From Calvatia gigantea (lineage: Eukaryota > Basidiomycota > Agaricomycetes > Agaricales > Lycoperdaceae), in contig JACAAK010000005.1 in the NCBI GenBank assembly GCA_025093985.1, positions 2,914,001 through 2,978,000 of the forward strand: 64,000 bases of DNA, written 5' to 3'. This document shows positions 34,797-44,903 of the stretch, one piece after another. The first letter of the stretch is position 1. Each line of letters begins with the position of its first letter. A program made the translations under genes and the position numbers. The notes below the pieces were generated by a model, which saw nothing but the letters and a program-made list of their open reading frames with translations, did no database searches and had not been told where the DNA came from.

Positions 34797-37700
34797 TCAC
34801 TCCCTGTCCTCTCCATCTGATCCTGCCAACTCCTTCGGATCCACGAATTCCGTGACTTGTAGCTGACGTCGTGACCTAGCACAGTAGGGTATAAGGCGGA
34901 ATGCAGCGAATATTAATTTCGAGACCGTTCCGTTGACTTCGGCGAGGATATAAGCTCCGCTCCGGAGTCGTTTGACAACAACCATCGGACCGAAATATCG
35001 CGGCTTACATTTTCGACCGACATCGGGCTCGATTTTCTTATTGAGAACAAGAACGAGGGAGCCCGGCGCAAAGTCGTAGTCTGTGATCCGATTAGCGAAA
35101 CGTCGCTCGAAGTCTTTGAGGGAATTGAATCGTGCTGCAAAGACTTGTCCGGCCATGTAAGAGAGATCATCTTCGCGTTTTTCGAGGGCTCGAGCTCGAA
35201 TTGCAATGAGATCGACATCCGAGACCTTGTGGGTGATGGGTGGTGATAAGAACGTCGCTTCGGAGATGTCGAATGGTAAGAGTGGTTCAACTCCGTGGAC
35301 CATATAATAGGGCGTATGCCCTGTGGACTTGCGTGTGGTGACCCGATCTGCCCAAAAGACATATGGGGCATGTTCGTACCATTTTCGAACGTCGCCGTTG
35401 CACACCTTGACTAGTGCATCGCGAATTGTCCTATGCGTTGTCTCCACCACCCCATTCGCTTGTGAGTTGTAAGCCGAAATTCGGATATGTCGAATGTGAT
35501 ATTTTTCCGCGAGCCAATCGAGTGCCGCTACAAACGCTGATCCGTTGTCAGTCACGATTTCCTCTAATCCGCCCCATCTGCAGAGGATCTCTTCGAAGAT
35601 GAATGTGCCGAGAGTGCGACCGGTTTCACGAGTGAGCGCGCGCCATTCTGGCCATCCAGTTAAGCTGCAGCGTGCCTGCACGATGTACTTGTGACCATGG
35701 GAGGGGGGCATGTGCATTGTGTCGATGTATGCCTTTTGGAAGAGTAGTGCTGGAGCCTGAACGGTTGGTGGAATAACAACATGTTCTGTTGACCGAATCT
35801 GGCACTGGTGACAGGAGTCGATGAACCAACGGACATCCTTGTCGAGAGACGGCCACCAAAATCGGTCAGCCACAGTTCGTCGAGTGGCGAAAAACCCTTT
35901 GTGACCCAGGCGATCATGTGACTCAATCAACAATCGATAGCGTGTCTTCCGCTCTGTCACTACCACCTTGTGTCGTCCTCCCAGGTCCCTTCTCCACAGC
36001 TTTCCTCCGTTGACGAAAAACTTGGTTGCGCGCTTCAGGAATGCTTTTCGTTGCTTATCGGTGTGTCCCTCTGGCACTTTCATCGTCTCCAAAAACCTCC
36101 TAATGAACTCTATGTCTGCATCCTTCCAGGCCACGTCGATGTCGAACGGAATTGTGTCTTCCTCTACTTCCTCCCCCTTTCTTTCTGAAATGGCGCCCTC
36201 GCCATTCCCTGTTCCCTCCGCCTCTTTTCCTACTGCCAACGTCCACACTATGTCCTTCTCTCCTCCAACTGCCCAGGCTATACATCCCAGAACCTCGGTA
36301 TCCACCCAATCCTCTGCCTCTTCCTCTCCCTCTTCGTCATCATCACTCTCCTCAGCTCTCCGTCGCCTCGATAACCCATCCGGACCTTGATGCCTACTCC
36401 CTGGAACATGAACCAACTTGAAATCAAACATCAATATCGCCGAAATCCATCGATTCATGGCCGCGTTCGGGTGAATATCAGGTCGGTTAATCATCCCTTT
36501 GATATATTTCGCGTCAACTTCAATGATTAAGTCCTTTGCTCCAACTAGCCACAACTTGCATGCGTTGAGTGCACGAAACAGGCCATATAATTCAAGCTTG
36601 GATTGGGAGTAGCGTGAAACTCGCTCATTCCATGCGATTGAACCAAAACGTGCTGGCCGTCGTCGTTGGGCTTCGTCGAGTTGGGCTAGGATAAAACCGA
36701 CTGCGATTACCGATGTGTCGACTGATAGGATTATAGGAAATGGCAGTGTGTGATCGATTGGACGAATTGCCTCACACTTCGCCACTCGTTTCTTCACCTC
36801 TTCCATCGCCTCTCGCTGCTTATCTCCCCACTCGAATTCCACCTTCGTTGCCCTTGTCAACTTATTCAATGGATCACAAATTTCCGCAAACGACCGTATC
36901 CAATTCCTGACTGTTCCTGCCATCCCCAGAAATCCTCGCACCTCTGAAATGTTCCTACACTCCGGCCACCTCAAAATCTTCTCCACCGTGGACTCATCTG
37001 GCTTCTGCCCCTCGTACGTACACAGTCTCCCCACTACCACAATTTCCGGCTGACACAACTGCAACTTCTTCGCAGAAACTGTCGCTCCTGCTTGTTTGAG
37101 GCGATGTAGGACTCGATTTAGGTCGACAGCATGCTCCCAGATAAACCGCCGTATTCCTGGATTTTCGGGAATGACTTCGTAGTTACCATCCCCCTTCTCG
37201 TACCGTGTTTTCGGGCCTAGTAGAGTAATATCATCCAGGAAATTCGGTGCACGGTCGGTTTCGTCTTGAAGAAGGAAAGCAACATCGTTATGAAATATGC
37301 CAACTGATCCTGTCCATCCTTGTGGCAAGACAGTCAGCCTCATCGTTCCTAACGGTGTGTCGAACGTCGTGAAGTCCCTTGATTCCTCCGCCAAACTCCT
37401 GTGGTCATACCCCACAAACATATCCAACCCCGAATATACTCCTCGCGCCGCACACTGCTCTGCATAGAGATACACAAGAGGAGGTTCTTGTGAGTCCCTG
37501 ATCGTCACTGCATTTAGTGGTGTCAGGTTATGGACAATGCGTACGTTCCCATCCTTTTTCGCCACTGTGAACCATTGATGACGATATGAACTATAGGATG
37601 GCTCATACACCCCAGAGTCGATCTTCTGCCGAATGAGCGTTATGACTTTGTCACGAATTCCGGGAGGTATGGGCAATGATTTTCGTGCCCATGGTATGTG

Positions 37701-40541
37701 TTCGATGACTGGAATTTTAACAGGTGCGAAATAGTCATCGCGGAACCTCCCCTTCTCGGTTTCGTCCCAAGCAAGTCCCCTCTCATTGTTCATCAACACC
37801 TGGGCCATCAACTTCTGTTCCTCTGGCCACAGGAAGTCGTTCGCGAACAATCCTAGTGCCTCCATCCGCTCTGTGGTGAGACGGACTCCTGGCTGAAATG
37901 GTTGTGGATGTGGCGATAAGCTGGGTAGGGTGTCTAGAGGGTTTTCTGGGAACCTTCGGATGATTCGGTACTCGCTCGGCATTGTTGCTGGGACTGGGCG
38001 TACTTTATTCGCGACTTTCTTGTATGCAAGACAGTGAGCTTTTTCATCATATGTGAATGTTGATGAAAGGATCGTCTCCGTGAGTGGGTTTTCTCCTCCG
38101 TGTATCTCGATTTCGTCTGACACCAACTCTCCTCCTACCACCATAAATCCTCGTTTAGCTTTCTCTTCCAACCTCTCCCTCGTCCCAACAACAGTTTGCC
38201 TCCCCTCGTCCATTGGATCAGTCACCACCACCTCAACCTTCCCATCCACTCTTTCTATCTTCCCCAATCTCACTCCTCGCTGCCAAGGTCGTCCCAATAA
38301 CAGACGATATGGTGCCGACTTGACAACGAAAGCATGCGCATATGTCTTTACTCCCCCGATGAGGATCTCCAACCATTCCACACACCCTTCCAACTCCTCT
38401 TTCCCTCCATTCGCCGTCTGCATCACCATCCTCCTCCCTCGATTGATAGTGATCCCCAGCTCCTCGCACAAATCCTTCCTCACCAAGACTATCTCCGACC
38501 CTTCGTCCAACAACCCCATTTCCATCACTGCCTTCCCATCCTTCCCTTTAACGACAACTTCAACCTCTCGGAGTGGAGTTGAGAATTCAACTGTCACCCC
38601 CGGTATCGCTGTGACTACTGCATCCGTTGTTGGTGCCTTCTGAGTTCGTGCATTTTCGACTACAAGCTTGCGAAGATCTCCACTTATCGACAATAACTCC
38701 TTCACAGTAACTGCTGGGACTTCAACATTAAGCATCTTCCGATAAATTTCTTCGACTATGTGGGGATCTGCTAGCTTCGACTCAAAACGATACGCCGGTT
38801 GATGACGAGTGACTGAACTCTTCTCCTCCACTCTCTTTTCCTCTCCTGACTTCCCTTCCTTCCCTGTCGTCTTCTTCGCCTGTGCCCTCGTCATCGCCAT
38901 CCCATCAACTTGTCCTTGTCCCTCAACACCTTGTGTCCCCATTCTCTCCAACTCCGCAATCGCTCCCCATACAAAACCTTCTTCTTCCTCAATATCCTCA
39001 GCTGCAATATACGATGTGAGAGATGCCACCGGATTTGCTGGAGTAGACGAGGAGGCCTGAGTAGATGCCACTGACGTTGGTGTTGCCGTTGTAGTCGTAG
39101 GTACTTGTAGAGGTCCTCCCCACTTCTGGTCAATAGCTCCCTTGAAGCCTCCTGGGTGCCGCTCGATACGTGTCCCATCTGCATGAATATGGTACCCTCC
39201 TTGTACGATGAGCAATCGTCCTGCTCGTACATACTCTGGTACAAGTGGGCACTCTCGTATTCGGTGCTCAAGACTTTTGCAGAAATGACACCCGAAGTGT
39301 CTTGTTCTAGCCATCTGTGGTGGTGGTAGCGATGGTATAGATGGTGGTACAACTGCTGGCATCGATGTCGCTGTCGGAGGGGTAGGGCCCCATCGTGCTG
39401 GAGGTGGTAGCCGTTCTGCGATCGTTGGTGCTATGAAGGCAAGTTGTGCATATGCCGACAAGTAGTCAGTATCCTTCACATCCAGCCTGTCAAGCTTCTT
39501 CGTCAACTCCGCCACTTCATCCAACACCTTCGCCTTCTCTGTCTCCTTCCTCCCTTCCTCCAACTTCACCTTCCTCGTCCTAACCTCCTTCTTCCCCGAC
39601 TTCCTGCCCTTAGATCCCTTCTTCCCCTTCCTATCCTCATCACTTGACTCTTCTTCATCCGATTCCTCCGACTCCTCTGATTCCTCCGACTCACTAACAT
39701 CCCTATACTTCCTCGACTTCCTCCCTCGGCTCACTTCCTTCCTCCGGCTTCCCCTCAACTTTCGTTCCAACAACCTCTCAATTTCATCCTCGTCAACAGC
39801 ATCCTTCGAGTATATGAATCTCCCTGCCTCCATCACCTTGTCGATCACTGGAACTTGTGTACGATCAAACTGTGGGTCCACCATCTCCAGTCGAAGGCGG
39901 ATAGCTTTGCGTGTTGATGATGGGAGCCCTTTCCAGAAATAGCGGTCGCGGTCGTCGGCATTTATCTTCCTTTCTTTCACAAGGTAGGTCATGATAGGCC
40001 AAACCTCACGAAAGTATTCGTTGAGATCATCTTCATCGTCGATACTTCCATCCGCTGTCCTATCAATGACCTTCATCAACTCGTTAATGGTGTGCCGTTC
40101 GCCACGCAAGGACTTGGAGTAGATCTCGAGGATCTTCTTCTTCAACACTGAATAGTCTTCACTATATCCCTCCAACGTCTTCCACAACCTCTTCGACTTC
40201 GCATCCACATAACGAACCACCAATTTCGCCTTCTCCTCCTTGTCCAACCCACACAACTTCGCCAACTCCTCAAATCGTTCGAAAAATTCATCCAACTCCT
40301 CTGGATGTCGTGCATCGAATTCCGGGGCTCTCTTGCTCCCTGGTGCTGGCATGGCTGCCATCCCAAGTGTTGTTGTCGTCATACTCATCGCTGGCAGTGG
40401 TGCTGTATCACTGAACAACTCCTTCCGTGTGTGACTCCTTAATGTTTCCTCCTCAGGCTCAGCTGCTGTCAATGTAGTCGCGTCTGGAGGAATAGATGGG
40501 CGTTGTTTCTTCCTGCCCTTAGTTGTAGGATTTGGTGACAC
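34797..40541 (-). CDS. Gag-Pol polyprotein of the Ty3/Gypsy element
   Basis: One frame of about 1914 codons is open; the first ATG lies at about 40388 (codon 52), and the frame is open back almost to the primer site. Domains in order: Gag-like N-terminal part with acidic/Lys-rich middle; zinc knuckle CHFCKSLEHRIREC (about residue 415); retroviral-type protease with LLDEGSEIVLV (about 680); reverse transcriptase with FTVAKKDGNVRIVHNL, SGLDMFVGYDHRSL and catalytic NFLDDI (about 1100); RNase H with SVDTSVIAVGFILAQ and PGSRHQGPDGLSR (about 1275-1400); integrase HHCC zinc site (about 1545-1580) and DDE core with TDNGSAF and NGVVETTHRT (about 1605-1700). The RT box is F-L-D-D instead of Y-x-D-D. 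No frameshift or stop is seen, so the protein may be functional. Confidence 0.92.
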   Translation of the reverse strand: MSPNPTTKGRKKQRPSIPPDATTLTAAEPEEETLRSHTRKELFSDTAPLPAMSMTTTTLGMAAMPAPGSKRAPEFDARHPEELDEFFERFEELAKLCGLDKEEKAKLVVRYVDAKSKRLWKTLEGYSEDYSVLKKKILEIYSKSLRGERHTINELMKVIDRTADGSIDDEDDLNEYFREVWPIMTYLVKERKINADDRDRYFWKGLPSSTRKAIRLRLEMVDPQFDRTQVPVIDKVMEAGRFIYSKDAVDEDEIERLLERKLRGSRRKEVSRGRKSRKYRDVSESEESEESEESDEEESSDEDRKGKKGSKGRKSGKKEVRTRKVKLEEGRKETEKAKVLDEVAELTKKLDRLDVKDTDYLSAYAQLAFIAPTIAERLPPPARWGPTPPTATSMPAVVPPSIPSLPPPQMARTRHFGCHFCKSLEHRIRECPLVPEYVRAGRLLIVQGGYHIHADGTRIERHPGGFKGAIDQKWGGPLQVPTTTTATPTSVASTQASSSTPANPVASLTSYIAAEDIEEEEGFVWGAIAELERMGTQGVEGQGQVDGMAMTRAQAKKTTGKEGKSGEEKRVEEKSSVTRHQPAYRFESKLADPHIVEEIYRKMLNVEVPAVTVKELLSISGDLRKLVVENARTQKAPTTDAVVTAIPGVTVEFSTPLREVEVVVKGKDGKAVMEMGLLDEGSEIVLVRKDLCEELGITINRGRRMVMQTANGGKEELEGCVEWLEILIGGVKTYAHAFVVKSAPYRLLLGRPWQRGVRLGKIERVDGKVEVVVTDPMDEGRQTVVGTRERLEEKAKRGFMVVGGELVSDEIEIHGGENPLTETILSSTFTYDEKAHCLAYKKVANKVRPVPATMPSEYRIIRRFPENPLDTLPSLSPHPQPFQPGVRLTTERMEALGLFANDFLWPEEQKLMAQVLMNNERGLAWDETEKGRFRDDYFAPVKIPVIEHIPWARKSLPIPPGIRDKVITLIRQKIDSGVYEPSYSSYRHQWFTVAKKDGNVRIVHNLTPLNAVTIRDSQEPPLVYLYAEQCAARGVYSGLDMFVGYDHRSLAEESRDFTTFDTPLGTMRLTVLPQGWTGSVGIFHNDVAFLLQDETDRAPNFLDDITLLGPKTRYEKGDGNYEVIPENPGIRRFIWEHAVDLNRVLHRLKQAGATVSAKKLQLCQPEIVVVGRLCTYEGQKPDESTVEKILRWPECRNISEVRGFLGMAGTVRNWIRSFAEICDPLNKLTRATKVEFEWGDKQREAMEEVKKRVAKCEAIRPIDHTLPFPIILSVDTSVIAVGFILAQLDEAQRRRPARFGSIAWNERVSRYSQSKLELYGLFRALNACKLWLVGAKDLIIEVDAKYIKGMINRPDIHPNAAMNRWISAILMFDFKLVHVPGSRHQGPDGLSRRRRAEESDDDEEGEEEAEDWVDTEVLGCIAWAVGGEKDIVWTLAVGKEAEGTGNGEGAISERKGEEVEEDTIPFDIDVAWKDADIEFIRRFLETMKVPEGHTDKQRKAFLKRATKFFVNGGKLWRRDLGGRHKVVVTERKTRYRLLIESHDRLGHKGFFATRRTVADRFWWPSLDKDVRWFIDSCHQCQIRSTEHVVIPPTVQAPALLFQKAYIDTMHMPPSHGHKYIVQARCSLTGWPEWRALTRETGRTLGTFIFEEILCRWGGLEEIVTDNGSAFVAALDWLAEKYHIRHIRISAYNSQANGVVETTHRTIRDALVKVCNGDVRKWYEHAPYVFWADRVTTRKSTGHTPYYMVHGVEPLLPFDISEATFLSPPITHKVSDVDLIAIRARALEKREDDLSYMAGQVFAARFNSLKDFERRFANRITDYDFAPGSLVLVLNKKIEPDVGRKCKPRYFGPMVVVKRLRSGAYILAEVNGTVSKLIFAAFRLIPYCARSRRQLQVTEFVDPKELAGSDGEDRE

Positions 40542-40663
40542 TGAAGAACTTCGCGAATAGGATGTTGAACGCGTCTTGAGTACAAGTTCAGCCGTGGTGA
40601 TGAGTTGTGATACTTGAGATATGTATTGCCAAGAGGAATGTGTTCCCCGTCAGTGGTTCCAAA

Positions 40664-41023
40664 TGTAGGGCGGGAGTTTCGTAGACGTAGAGAAAGAGAT
40701 TAGAGAACGAATTTTATTGGTAGTAACGAAAACAAGAGAATAGTAAGTTAGTGTAAGGTAGCGAAAACTGTAAACTACGGCATGACCATGGCTTTTATAA
40801 CTACTGCAGACTACGTAGCGAATATTCGACAAGATTCCTAGACTATTCTACGAAAGCTGAGGAACTATTAGGGTCAAGTAAATAGTACGCGATATCGAAA
40901 AACCAGAAAAGGATCGAAAGTTAACAAAAATGGAATAGTCCAAACTGAAACCCCTAACTCCTCCGAGCTCACCAATTCCATCGTCTACGCATCGTCCTCG
41001 CGTAGCCGTCTTGACTCCCCTAT
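40664..41023 (-). repeat. Right full LTR (5' LTR of the element)
   Basis: This is the 360-bp copy of the left LTR. Its outer end joins directly to host sequence (caaattggc) from the membrane protein gene instead of to the target-site duplication. The joint shares ctat with the donor sequence (tgactat before the same host bases at 33240). Confidence 0.9.
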
Positions 41024-41522
41024 CAAATTGGCAAACTATTCCCCACGTTCCTCTTCTTATACACCTTCACCTACCTCATCTACAACATATTTTACGCCGT
41101 GCTCGTGGTATCCCTTGGTAGTTTCAGCCATGGGGGTATTGTGCCTTCCTCCTTCTCCCCTGCTGCCTCATTCGTCGGCCAACTGTCCGACGTCTTCTTC
41201 CTTGCAACGTTCCTTGCAATCCTTGCATACCGTCAAAAAATTCAACTCAATCCATCAGAGCCGGCGTTCAATCTGAAGTCGTTCCTCGACGGTTGGCTGT
41301 TGTCCGTGACCTTGATTCTCGGAATCGCAACAGACGCCCTTGTGGGGGCCCGGATCAGTGGCCAATTCGTTTCTGTAGCCATTAGGGACATGGATATTGC
41401 GTATCAGACGTTCTTGTTCCTTGCAAGCCTCGGTGTTATCGCATCGTCTATCATGGTTTACATCCGATTCCGCAAGAGTGAAGTCGAGGATAAGGTAAGT
41501 ATCAAATCACAACTGCCTCCAT
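41024..41522 (+). pseudogene. 499-bp duplicated fragment of the membrane protein gene
   Basis: This sequence repeats 33241-33739 without any length change and, by eye, without substitutions. It carries an internal part of exon 1 and the first 28 bp of the intron, including the GTAAGT donor. It lacks the signal peptide, promoter and exon 2 and so cannot make the normal protein. It lies in direct orientation to the source gene and antisense to the retrotransposon. Presence of intron bases shows that it did not come from spliced mRNA. Confidence 0.9.
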
Positions 41523-41738
41523 AGACTACGTAGCGAATATTCGACAAGATTCCTAGACTATTCTACGAAAGCTGAGGAACTATTAGGGTCAAGTAAATAG
41601 TACGCGATATCGAAAAACCAGAAAAGGATCGAAAGTTAACAAAAATGGAATAGTCCAAACTGAAACCCCTAACTCCTCCGAGCTCACCAATTCCATCGTC
41701 TACGCATCGTCCTCGCGTAGCCGTCTTGACTCCCCTAT
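41523..41738 (-). repeat. Truncated third LTR copy (216 bp)
   Basis: This matches LTR positions 145-360 (34531-34746), and its outer end is complete and abuts AATAC at 41739-41743, the partner of the left target-site duplication. The missing 144 bp are replaced by the host-gene fragment joint. Confidence 0.9.
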
Positions 41739-41743
41739 AATAC
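41739..41743. repeat. Right target-site duplication AATAC
   Basis: This is the partner of 34382-34386 and marks the outer right edge of the composite element. Confidence 0.75.
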
Positions 41744-42520
41744 TACATGTAAGTATCCCCAGAGGTGGAACCAATCGGCCATCATCTTGCCAAAATGTAG
41801 TGGTGCCCGCGAATTAGAAGGTTGATATAACGATTCGGGAGTTTCAGATTCGAAATCGGAGGTACTATCTGTGCCCTTGGGAAGGCAGGTCTGGCCTTAA
41901 TGTACATCTCACATTGGTGCCTTGGAAGAGACCTGCTGGGCCTTCCCCCTTCCCCTAAGCTCAGCATTGAAGTTGCCAGCCTCAATGACTTCATTACTTC
42001 GGGATGACGTCGACTTCCTGGCTCGAAGAAATCTCATGTCTGGTGCTGTGTTCTCGTTGTAGAAGTGGCAGAAGATAGTGTTGCCAGCACGCTGTTGGTT
42101 TGTGGATCGTCACAGCTACGTGAGGACGACGTGACGGGAACAGTGGACAGTTCTGGATTTGTTAACCTTTCTCTTCATAATTTTTTCAATTGCTTGATTA
42201 CTCGCCTCGTAAAGTCGAATATCTATTACTTAGTTAGGCCGTCTCTTCGTTTAGGCTCTTCACACTAGGTCCCCGCAAAACACTGGCCTTATATCCTTTT
42301 TTTGCAGATATCAAACGCCCCGTCTTGTTGCAGGATAGGGGTTTCTTCCACTCTTTCCCTTCGTACCACACTTTTTACAATTCCCACTCAATCATGCTAT
42401 ACGCCCATTACCTACCCGTACGTGTAAGGAAGTCTCGGCTATTGTTCAAGGGTCAAAACTAGTCTGTGGTAGATGGAGGTTCTGCAAGAGGTGTGACTTC
42501 GACTTTTCGATGTGCATACC
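41744..42520. other. Intergenic, nothing recognised
   Basis: No supportable gene was found between the retrotransposon composite and the inverted-repeat element. Confidence 0.45.
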
Positions 42521-43039
42521 GTCGACTCTGAAATACCCCATGGCGGTCATAGCCAGACTCTATGATACCCCATAGGATATCGCTTCCACAACCTTTGTCC
42601 GCAGGGAAAAACCCATATCTCTGTGATTCCCCGTAACCCATAGGCTGGTGGAGGGAAAACCCATAGCGCCTGTGGCCATATAAGGAAATTGCCCCTATTT
42701 TGAAATGAAACGTAATATTTTTACCACTGGTATTGAGGTTGGTCCCGGGCACTTCTGGGACCATAATAAAAAAATCGGAGCAGGTTATGAGTACGCCCAC
42801 CTCACTATTACCAATACTAGAGAAAGGTCTTTTCATTCTGGAACGCCAGTTGGTATTGTTCAACCGAACACTTCGTTTGGAACATGTGGCATTCACATTG
42901 AGGACCACCTTTATTTTCACCTTAGATTTAATTTAACTGATTATCAAAGTACCTGTGACGACATTCTGGTAACCCATACTCTGAGATAACCCATAGCCCG
43001 AATGCGGCACAATGTGCTATGGGGTATTTCAGAGTCGAC
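42521..43039. mobile_element. Small element with 21-bp perfect terminal inverted repeats
   Basis: The sequence at 42521-42541 (starting GTCGACTCTGAAATACC) is the exact reverse complement of 43019-43039. The 519-bp body contains many copies of an ACCCATA(G) motif, for example near 42608, 42638, 42657, 42972 and 42990, clustered toward both ends, and an AT-rich centre. The size and structure are like a non-autonomous MITE. No clear target-site duplication is visible next to the repeats. An internal frame at 42705-42989 is open for 94 codons but has no recognised family. Confidence 0.55.
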
Positions 43040-44085
43040 TATATTACTAATTAGGCGGTGCAAACGAGAAGAAGTTGATTGATAGCTGTTCCTTAGTTGG
43101 CCACTCGTCCTGCAGAAATCGCAACAAGGTTATCCCGTCGGAATTGGTGATAAGAGTCGTTGGCGCGGTCGGAATCGGAACAGGACATAGGTCTGACGTC
43201 AGAAAGGCCTACCTGGGTGTTAGTCCCTGGGGAAAGTTCTGTCTAGTCACCCCCTCTCAGCAGTGGGGGCCCCGCTAATGGCGACCGGAACCTCCGAGTC
43301 TAGAACGGAATCACCCGAAAAGCCAGTTGGACGACCTCAAGCTGTCTCTTCTGTCACTAACTAGCTCGGCGAAAGATGGGTCTGTGGCGAGGACGCTGAC
43401 TGAACAACTAGAGTTTATACATGTCGGCCGTAACAGGATGGAATGATGCGGGAGACCTAGTGTTGTTTCCCACGTGAATGAGGGATTTTGGGTGATATTA
43501 GCTACTGACCGGTGGATCGGATGGGGCGGGCTAGAAGGAGGGTGCAAAGTTGCAAACGCTCTTAAATGTGGGGTTCAGCCGAATGCTAAGTGCCGAACTC
43601 GGTTCTTGACATTGCAAGAATAGACCGGTTCCACCCGATAAGATACTGGGGTGGGACGGGCGCAGGGATGACCGAGAGAAAGGTGCAGATATGGCAAGAA
43701 ACAATCGTCCTTGGGCCTCTTGGTGACTGATTCTGACTGATATAGACTGTGGAACAACCATTCCGGTCCGTCTGCGGAACAACCCAGGGAAAACTAGACA
43801 CGTGAGAGTCTGCACAGCGCTGCGTTTTATTTTTGGAGCTCGACATAAGTAGTCGGCCCAGAGTCGGCAGCCGCCATGATGGTCGTTTAGCAAGACTTTA
43901 CGGCTGATGAAGTAGTGGCGTGACACTATTTCTACAACTCTCCAAGGCTATACGCATCCAGACCCTCCGGAGCTCTCTTGTTTTTCCTCTCCTTGCTTCC
44001 TAATTGTATTGTGGATACAGACCTCGAGTCTAAGGTATTTAAACTATTTGGGCAGGCACCCCTTTCCAATATCTCAGGTTCCCGA
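43040..44085. other. Intergenic, promoter side of the 44.1-kb gene
   Basis: The minus-strand frames at 43531-43926 and 43932-44357 look like chance frames; the latter is antisense to the real gene. No family is seen. Confidence 0.4.
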
Positions 44086-44903
44086 CATGACGGAATACGA
44101 CTATTCTCCGGAGGCATACGAGCGGTACCTCTCGAAGCAGCGCGCCATCTCACGTTGGGTCGATGAGGCAAACCAGCATGCCCCTGCAAACCCATTCTTG
44201 CCTTCGGAAGCACCAACGCCTCGTAACGCAACTCGGGCATGGGACGCACCAGAACGCAACTACGATTCAGATTCAGACTACGGGCGCTCCTCTGCTTCGC
44301 GTCACCGCCGCCACCATGACAGGGACGAGCGACATCGATCGCACCGTAAAGACTCACACCGCAGTCACAGCTCGAAGAAACGGTCTCGGTCTTCTTCTAT
44401 GCCATCATCCCCCTCCTATACCCACTACACTTCCCCGTACACCTCCCAGCCTACGAATAGATACCCATACCCCTACTCCTCTGGGTATAATCAACCCCAG
44501 CAATACCCGTCCAACTACATGACCAATGTCAAGCCATACACATATCCTTCTGGTTCCTCTACTACGACCCCACTATCTACACCGCAAGCATATACGCCAC
44601 CTCCTGGTCAATTACAACCCACGGTCGTACCGATAGGTGGTGGAGCAGGGGGCTATGTCGTTGTACCACCACCGGGTGTGTCTTATCAAGTTGTAGTGAG
44701 TCCTTTATCGTCTTGTCAATCTCGACTTTAGCACTGATTCCTGTTGACAGTATCCGTCGCCATCACAAACGCAGCCTTGGTACAAACGAGTGTTTTCACC
44801 AACGCCAAGCACCGTGAGTGGGAGAGACAAGCTGACCAAATCGAGCAGCAGTGCCAGTCACAAGAAGCGAAGCAGTCGCAAGTGGAATTGGGACATATAC
44901 TGA
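44086..44903 (+). CDS. Low-complexity Ser/Tyr/Pro-rich protein, MTEYDYSP family (copy 2)
   Basis: This is the paralogue of 14016-14789. It has the same N-terminus MTEYDYSPEAYERYLSK and the same segment PTVVPIGGGAGGYVVVPP before the intron, and the intron has the same phase (0) and place (44696-44750). The middle is His/Arg/Ser-rich, then Tyr/Pro/Ser-rich with SSGYNQPQQYPSNYMTN. The second exon is Ser/Lys-rich and ends RKWNWDIY at TGA 44901-44903. Length is about 255 residues. No frame problems occur. Function is unknown; conservation is limited to the two ends, so those are probably the working parts. Confidence 0.7.

Larger units (their letters stand above)
34387..41738 (-). mobile_element. 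Ty3/Gypsy LTR retrotransposon with an attached host-gene fragment and third partial LTR
   Basis: The element reads on the minus strand. It consists of two 360-bp LTRs (34387-34746 and 40664-41023) that look identical, an uninterrupted Gag-Pol frame between them, then on the outer right side 499 bp of host gene sequence (41024-41522) and a 216-bp partial LTR (41523-41738). The 5-bp duplication AATAC flanks the whole composite, not the inner full-length element. Identical LTRs and an intact ORF indicate a recent insertion. Next to the 5' LTR the minus strand reads TTTGGAACCACTGACGGGG, a candidate tRNA primer binding site beginning at TGG, and a purine-rich stretch AGAAAAAAATGGGCAGG precedes the 3' LTR as polypurine tract. 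Confidence 0.85.

Noticed and set aside
38053..38643. 196-codon plus-strand open frame inside the retrotransposon
   Set aside because: It is the complement of the protease/RT part of Gag-Pol, and its Ser/Thr/Pro-rich composition is an antisense artefact.
41024..41522. Processed retrogene origin of the host fragment
   Set aside because: It contains 28 bp of intron after an intact donor site and has no poly-A, so it did not derive from mature mRNA.
42705..42989. Transposase or other protein encoded in the inverted-repeat element
   Set aside because: The 94-codon frame has no catalytic motif or resemblance that I can name; kept only as a note under the element.
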